From Pseudomonadota bacterium (GTDB lineage Bacteria > Desulfobacterota > Desulfovibrionia > Desulfovibrionales > Desulfovibrionaceae): 64,000 nt of DNA. Shown here piece after piece: positions 60,396 to 64,000 of the stretch. The stretch covers positions 1 through 64,000 of the forward strand of contig JAHIUW010000030.1 in the NCBI GenBank assembly GCA_018816865.1. Reading direction: 5' to 3'. A program made the position numbers and the translations under genes. Positions within the stretch are counted from its first letter, which is position 1; every line of letters starts with the position of its first letter. The notes beneath the pieces were generated by a model, which was not told the origin of the DNA, searched no databases, and saw only the letters and a program-made list of their open reading frames with translations.

Positions 60396-61466
60396 ATGAT
60401 CAGACGACCCCATATTCCGATTTTCATGGCGCTGGTGGCCTGCATGCTGGGCATGCTCCTCGGTTGCAGCCCGCACCCCAACCTGAATCGCGGCGAGGAA
60501 GTCGGCTTCAAGTCGACGACCTTTTCCTTCGACAAGGACACCTACCCCACTCAGGACGGGCTGTTCCCCGAATACCATGTTGTTCCCGGAGACCTCCTGG
60601 ACGTGTTGTTTCAGGTGCAGACCGGAGGCAGCAACGAGTCCTTTCGCCTCGCTGTGGACCACACTGTCAGCGTAAAATTCATCAATCTGCCCGAGCTGAA
60701 CGAGACCCAAAACGTCAAGCCCGACGGGATGCTTTCGCTGCCCTATATCGGGGAAATCTACGCTGAGGGCAAAACCCCCACGGAGCTGACCCTGGAGCTC
60801 AAGGAACGCTACTCCAAGGTCCTGCGCGACCCCGAACTCTATGTCACGGTCCCTGAGTTCAGTACCAAGATCAAGGAACTCAAGAAGGACCTGCATACCG
60901 CCACGCGTGGCCTTTCCCGTCTGGTCACGGTGCGGCCCGATGGATACGCCACATTCCCTCTGCTGGGCGATGTGTTCGTGGCGGGCCGAAGCATCCCCGA
61001 AGCCAATGACGTGCTGGACGACAAGTACGAGGAAGTCCTGCCAGGTCTGCAAGTGGATCTGTTCCTTGAAAAGACCGTGGGCTCCGTTGTTTACGTCACC
61101 GGACAGGTCGACAAGCCTGGCAGCTACATGATCGAAAAGCCCATCTCGGTACTCCAGGCGATAATCATGGCCGGCGGCAGCAGCAGCGACGCGGAACTCG
61201 ACAGTATCATCGTGTTCAGACGCAACAAGAAGGAATTCATCGCCACCCGGGTCGATGTGCACGACATTATGTCCGCTGGGGGCAAGGCGTCGTTCTTCTA
61301 CCTGCGGCCTGACGACATCGTCTTTGTGCCGCGTACGCGCATAGCGTCGATGGGACAGCTGATGAGTGAAATCGCCGGCGTGTTCCTGTTTAACGGTTGG
61401 AACGTCGATGGCAGACTGTTCGATGATTATATCTTCAGGTGGAATAGCAGCACTTCACGCAACTAG
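60396..61466 (+). CDS. Wza-like polysaccharide export lipoprotein
   Basis: A 356-residue outer membrane export protein. A lipoprotein signal ends in LGMLLGCSP. The poly_export/SLBB region has LFPEYHVVPGDLLDVLFQV, VKPDGMLSLPYIGEIYAEG, and VTVRPDGYATFPLLGDVFVAG, then SLBB VYVTGQVDKPGSYMIEKP and LQAIIMAGGSSSDA. It forms the outer channel of Wza-type export systems. It begins 1 base after the previous stop with TAGGAA upstream and is followed by a Wzz-like gene. Confidence 0.9.
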   Translation: MIRRPHIPIFMALVACMLGMLLGCSPHPNLNRGEEVGFKSTTFSFDKDTYPTQDGLFPEYHVVPGDLLDVLFQVQTGGSNESFRLAVDHTVSVKFINLPELNETQNVKPDGMLSLPYIGEIYAEGKTPTELTLELKERYSKVLRDPELYVTVPEFSTKIKELKKDLHTATRGLSRLVTVRPDGYATFPLLGDVFVAGRSIPEANDVLDDKYEEVLPGLQVDLFLEKTVGSVVYVTGQVDKPGSYMIEKPISVLQAIIMAGGSSSDAELDSIIVFRRNKKEFIATRVDVHDIMSAGGKASFFYLRPDDIVFVPRTRIASMGQLMSEIAGVFLFNGWNVDGRLFDDYIFRWNSSTSRN

Positions 61467-61489
61467 CCGGGAACGTAGGCAAAAGAATC

Positions 61490-62863
61490 ATGATCAAGAC
61501 GGAAGACTACTTACGAGAATTCATTATCATCTTCTTTTCGCAGCAGCGGGTCATTATCTGGACCACTGTGGCGATCTTCGCTCTGTCTGCGGCCGTGGCC
61601 ATGTTCTGGCCACCGACCTATGTCGTGGAAGGCTCGGTGCTGGTGAAGGGCAAACGCTCCATGCGCAGCCCCGAAAGCCTGGAATCAGTGCAGCTGCGCA
61701 CCGTGCTTGTGGATAAGGAGGACCTGAACTCCGAAGCCGAGATCCTGACGTCGATGGAAGTGATCGGCCTGGCCCTGGAGGGCCTGCGTAAAGAGGGCAA
61801 AGTCTACGCAGACAAGAATCTCTCGGGGGAACAGCTCCAGGCTCTGGCCGCTACCATTCGCGATGGCATCAAGACTGTGATCCTGCCAAACTCCAACATC
61901 ATTGAGATCAAGCTCTTCGGCAAGGATGCGCAACTGGCCCAGGCAGTGCTGCATGAGGTCATGGCCAACTACGTTCTCCGTCGCCGGGACGTCTATAACC
62001 CCAAGGGAATGGAGGACTTTTTTGCGGGGCAGGTCGGTCAGTTCGACAAAGGGCTACAGCAGGAAGAGCGCCGTCTGCTCGACCTTGCCGCCAAATCCGG
62101 ATCCGCGGACGCCGAGCAGGAAATTGCCAATAATCTGACCCTAAAGATGGAGTTGGAACGCCAACTCTACGCCGACCGGAGCAAATTGACCGAGAATCAA
62201 AAGTTCGCGGATCATATTTCCAACGTCTTGGCCTCGGAGGGGATCCAGTTCTTCTCGTTCATCGACAACCTGTCCATCACCCATCTTGGCGACCAGTTGC
62301 AGCAACTGGTGGTGGAACGTGGTCAGGCCATCCGAATCTACCATCCGGAGAGCAAGCAGATCGCGCGTATCGACGAGCAGGTTGCGAACCTGAACAAGAC
62401 CCTGAAAAACGAGGTGCGCACCTACAAGGAAGGCATCGAATCACGAATCAGGGTGCTCCAGGAGACCACAGCCACGCTGGAGCGGGATATCCAGGCCCTG
62501 GAGGACAAGAACCTGCGGCTCTACGAGGGGCATGTCGCCTGGCAACGCGTCCAACGCGAGATGGCCTTGCGTTCGCAGTCGTTCGGGACCTTCTCGCAAA
62601 GGCTTGAGGAGGCCCGGATTGGAAGCGGCACAGAGGCCACCAACCTGTTTTCCATCAGTATCCTGAGTTGGCCCAAGACGCCTCTTTCGCCGATCTTCCC
62701 CAAACCGAATCGCGTCATTCCCATGGGTCTGCTCGCTGGCTTCATCACGGGTTGTTGTCTGGGATTCCTGCGTGAGTATTTCGACCACACCTTCAAGCGT
62801 CCCGAGGATGCGGAACGTTATGCCGCGCTGCCTGCAATCTTCTCCATTCCCCTTGATCAATAA
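61490..62863 (+). CDS. Wzz/GumC-like chain length determinant
   Basis: A 457-residue inner membrane protein with two spans (IIWTTVAIFALSAAVAMF near residue 25 and IPMGLLAGFITGCCLGFL near residue 415) bracketing a long periplasmic domain full of coiled coil (EERRLLDLAAKSG, KTLKNEVRTYKEG). This is the layout of Wzz/BexC/GumC polysaccharide co-polymerases. It lacks a fused cytoplasmic kinase; the CpsD-like domain is on the separate gene at 58856. Ends 11 bases before the sugar transferase gene. Confidence 0.9.
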   Translation: MIKTEDYLREFIIIFFSQQRVIIWTTVAIFALSAAVAMFWPPTYVVEGSVLVKGKRSMRSPESLESVQLRTVLVDKEDLNSEAEILTSMEVIGLALEGLRKEGKVYADKNLSGEQLQALAATIRDGIKTVILPNSNIIEIKLFGKDAQLAQAVLHEVMANYVLRRRDVYNPKGMEDFFAGQVGQFDKGLQQEERRLLDLAAKSGSADAEQEIANNLTLKMELERQLYADRSKLTENQKFADHISNVLASEGIQFFSFIDNLSITHLGDQLQQLVVERGQAIRIYHPESKQIARIDEQVANLNKTLKNEVRTYKEGIESRIRVLQETTATLERDIQALEDKNLRLYEGHVAWQRVQREMALRSQSFGTFSQRLEEARIGSGTEATNLFSISILSWPKTPLSPIFPKPNRVIPMGLLAGFITGCCLGFLREYFDHTFKRPEDAERYAALPAIFSIPLDQ

Positions 62864-62873
62864 AGGTACAATC

Positions 62874-64000
62874 ATGGCATTTGTCGAAGATACAACAAAG
62901 CTTCACCCCCATCATTCCCGGTTCAGCAAGGGGGGGTATTTTGCATACACCCCGTGGTCGTTCGTGACCATCACCATTTTCAACGCCCTACTTTCCTTGT
63001 TGTTTCTACTGCCAGCCCTGCCGCTCATGCTCTGCATCGGGCTCGTCATCAAGCTGAAAGACCAGGGACCCATCCTGTACAAGGGCACACGCCTAGGGCT
63101 CAGCAAGCGGCCCTTCTCCATGTACAAGTTTCGCACCCTGCCCGTGGGGGCGCAAAAGACCATCGGCGCAGAGGTGCTGCAGCCCATGAGATCCTGTCCC
63201 CCCAGATCTTCAGCCGGCGGTGCATCGTCCGGGGAGACGCAACAGGCCAATGCCCCCGATAGCCTCCAGCCAGGGCAATTCTGTCTCCCCCGCTTTTCCA
63301 AGTTCCTGCGGGACAGCAGGCTGGACGAACTGCCCCAGTTGATCAACATCATCAGGGGCGACATGGATTTCATCGGCCCGCGTCCGGTGCGTCCCGAAGT
63401 CTATGATTCGGTTGCGGACAGCATCCGCAATTACGACCTGAGGTTCTCGGTACGTCCGGGACTCATCGGCTACGCACAGCTGTTCACTCCCCACAGCGCC
63501 CCAAAACGTCTGCGGGCCCTCATTGACAACAAGTTTATCGCGCGCAAGCGAAAGCTTTCCTGGGACCTGCTGATGATTGCTTACACCGTGTGGATCGTGG
63601 GGCTGACGGTCCTGCGCAAGGGGTCCGGGCATCTCACGGACCTGACACGGTCCAAGGTCTTTCGCTTCTACACGCAAACCCGCGTCTTTGATCGGATTCG
63701 GACCCACGAAGCTGCGGTGACGGTCCTTGCCGCGGATGGCAGTGTGGCTGAGGAAGACGCCTATCTCGTGGATCTGAACGAGAGTCATTTCAAGATCCTG
63801 TCCAATGTCGACTTGAGTGGCAACGGGTATCGATTCGTGCTCCGCCGCAACGTACGCCGGGGAGGGAGCGTCCACCCCAAGCGCTCCTTATGCCGGGGGT
63901 CAGTCTACAAGACCCTCCCCTGGAAGGGGAATTTCACGCAGGCCTACGTTATTGAATACGAGCCCGTTTCGGAGCTCAACCGCTATATGGTGGATCAGTA
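62874..64000 (+). CDS. Bacterial sugar transferase, partial, with C-terminal extension
   Basis: A frame open from ATG 62874 to the window edge (at least 375 residues). The core is an initiating undecaprenyl-phosphate sugar transferase: a membrane span (ITIFNALLSLLFLLPALPLML), KDQGPILYKGTRLG, FSMYKFRTLPV, FLRDSRLDELPQLINIIRGD, FIGPRPVRPE and RPGLIGYAQLFTP. It starts polysaccharide assembly by loading the first sugar phosphate on the lipid carrier. Beyond the usual end (about residue 255) more than 100 residues follow, including HEAAVTVLAADG and VDLNESHFKILSNVDLS, which loosely resembles a PilZ-type domain without its DxSxxG signature. The end of the gene lies outside. Confidence 0.85.
   Translation, partial: MAFVEDTTKLHPHHSRFSKGGYFAYTPWSFVTITIFNALLSLLFLLPALPLMLCIGLVIKLKDQGPILYKGTRLGLSKRPFSMYKFRTLPVGAQKTIGAEVLQPMRSCPPRSSAGGASSGETQQANAPDSLQPGQFCLPRFSKFLRDSRLDELPQLINIIRGDMDFIGPRPVRPEVYDSVADSIRNYDLRFSVRPGLIGYAQLFTPHSAPKRLRALIDNKFIARKRKLSWDLLMIAYTVWIVGLTVLRKGSGHLTDLTRSKVFRFYTQTRVFDRIRTHEAAVTVLAADGSVAEEDAYLVDLNESHFKILSNVDLSGNGYRFVLRRNVRRGGSVHPKRSLCRGSVYKTLPWKGNFTQAYVIEYEPVSELNRYMVDQ

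Overview
The window looks like chromosome of a Gram-negative, flagellated deltaproteobacterium of the Desulfovibrionales type (Desulfovibrio or a relative). This is inferred from the mix of genes: the LL-diaminopimelate aminotransferase route (dapL) with lysA, a DHH-CBS-CBS-tRNA nucleotidyltransferase fusion, a YedF-type TusA/DsrE protein, paired flagellins next to flgDEKL-fliD, and Lpt/Lap/Lol envelope genes, all in a fairly G+C-rich background. No phage, insertion sequence or CRISPR array was seen.

Layout. 1-428: AT-rich, no convincing gene. 428-1332: ECF-like sigma factor and small zinc-finger anti-sigma candidate. 1480-9144: hook and filament-cap operon flgD-flgE-flgK-flgL-fliD (+), ending in hairpins. 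9500-12347 (-): an orphan protein and two tandem flagellins. 12939-16985: Spy/CpxP-like periplasmic protein, TauE/SafE permease, GNAT acetyltransferase, DUF374 acyltransferase and a lipoprotein; two copies of a ~110-bp intergenic repeat bracket the GNAT/DUF374 pair. 17079-27869 (-): a nine-gene run xerD, DHH-CBS-tRNA nucleotidyltransferase, SLOG-like protein, HIT protein, lapA, lapB, mutS, lipoprotein, lysA, closed by a strong terminator. 28037-31724 (+): dapL, folK, a small YHS-like membrane protein, transaldolase-like aldolase, AT-richer lipoprotein hydrolase. 31725-32474: no gene seen. 32577-39031 (-): CHASE2 adenylate cyclase, then a lipid A/envelope cluster of LpxL-like acyltransferase, polysaccharide deacetylase, a small ORF broken by an amber codon, and an MsbA-like flippase. 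39270-46105: yedF, rluB-like synthase, lolA, GGDEF/EAL protein, flavodoxin-fold oxidoreductase, 7TM diguanylate cyclase. 46222-53886: ftsK, efp, aroQ, engB, lptG, lptF, small protein, uppP. 54042-54118: tRNA-Met. 54576-58336: substrate-binding lipoprotein coupled to a hybrid-sensing histidine kinase. 58856-64000: start of an exopolysaccharide cluster (SPOR/CpsD-like fusion, Wza-like lipoprotein, Wzz/GumC-like protein, sugar transferase running off the window).

How the parts work together. Much of the window builds or exports cell-surface material: flagellum, lipid A/LPS (DUF374, LapAB, LpxL-like, MsbA, LptFG), lipoproteins (LolA), peptidoglycan carrier recycling (UppP) and exopolysaccharide. 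Cyclic-nucleotide enzymes (adenylate cyclase, two c-di-GMP proteins) and a periplasmic-sensing kinase sit between these blocks. The most unusual observations are a 93-codon ORF in the lipid A cluster interrupted by TAG, two genes (lptF, folK) whose conserved N-termini have no ATG/GTG/TTG start, the SPOR-to-CpsD fusion with 24-bp tandem repeats and a changed A' motif, and the translationally coupled binding protein/histidine kinase pair. All calls come from reading the sequence and recognised motifs; no database search was run.
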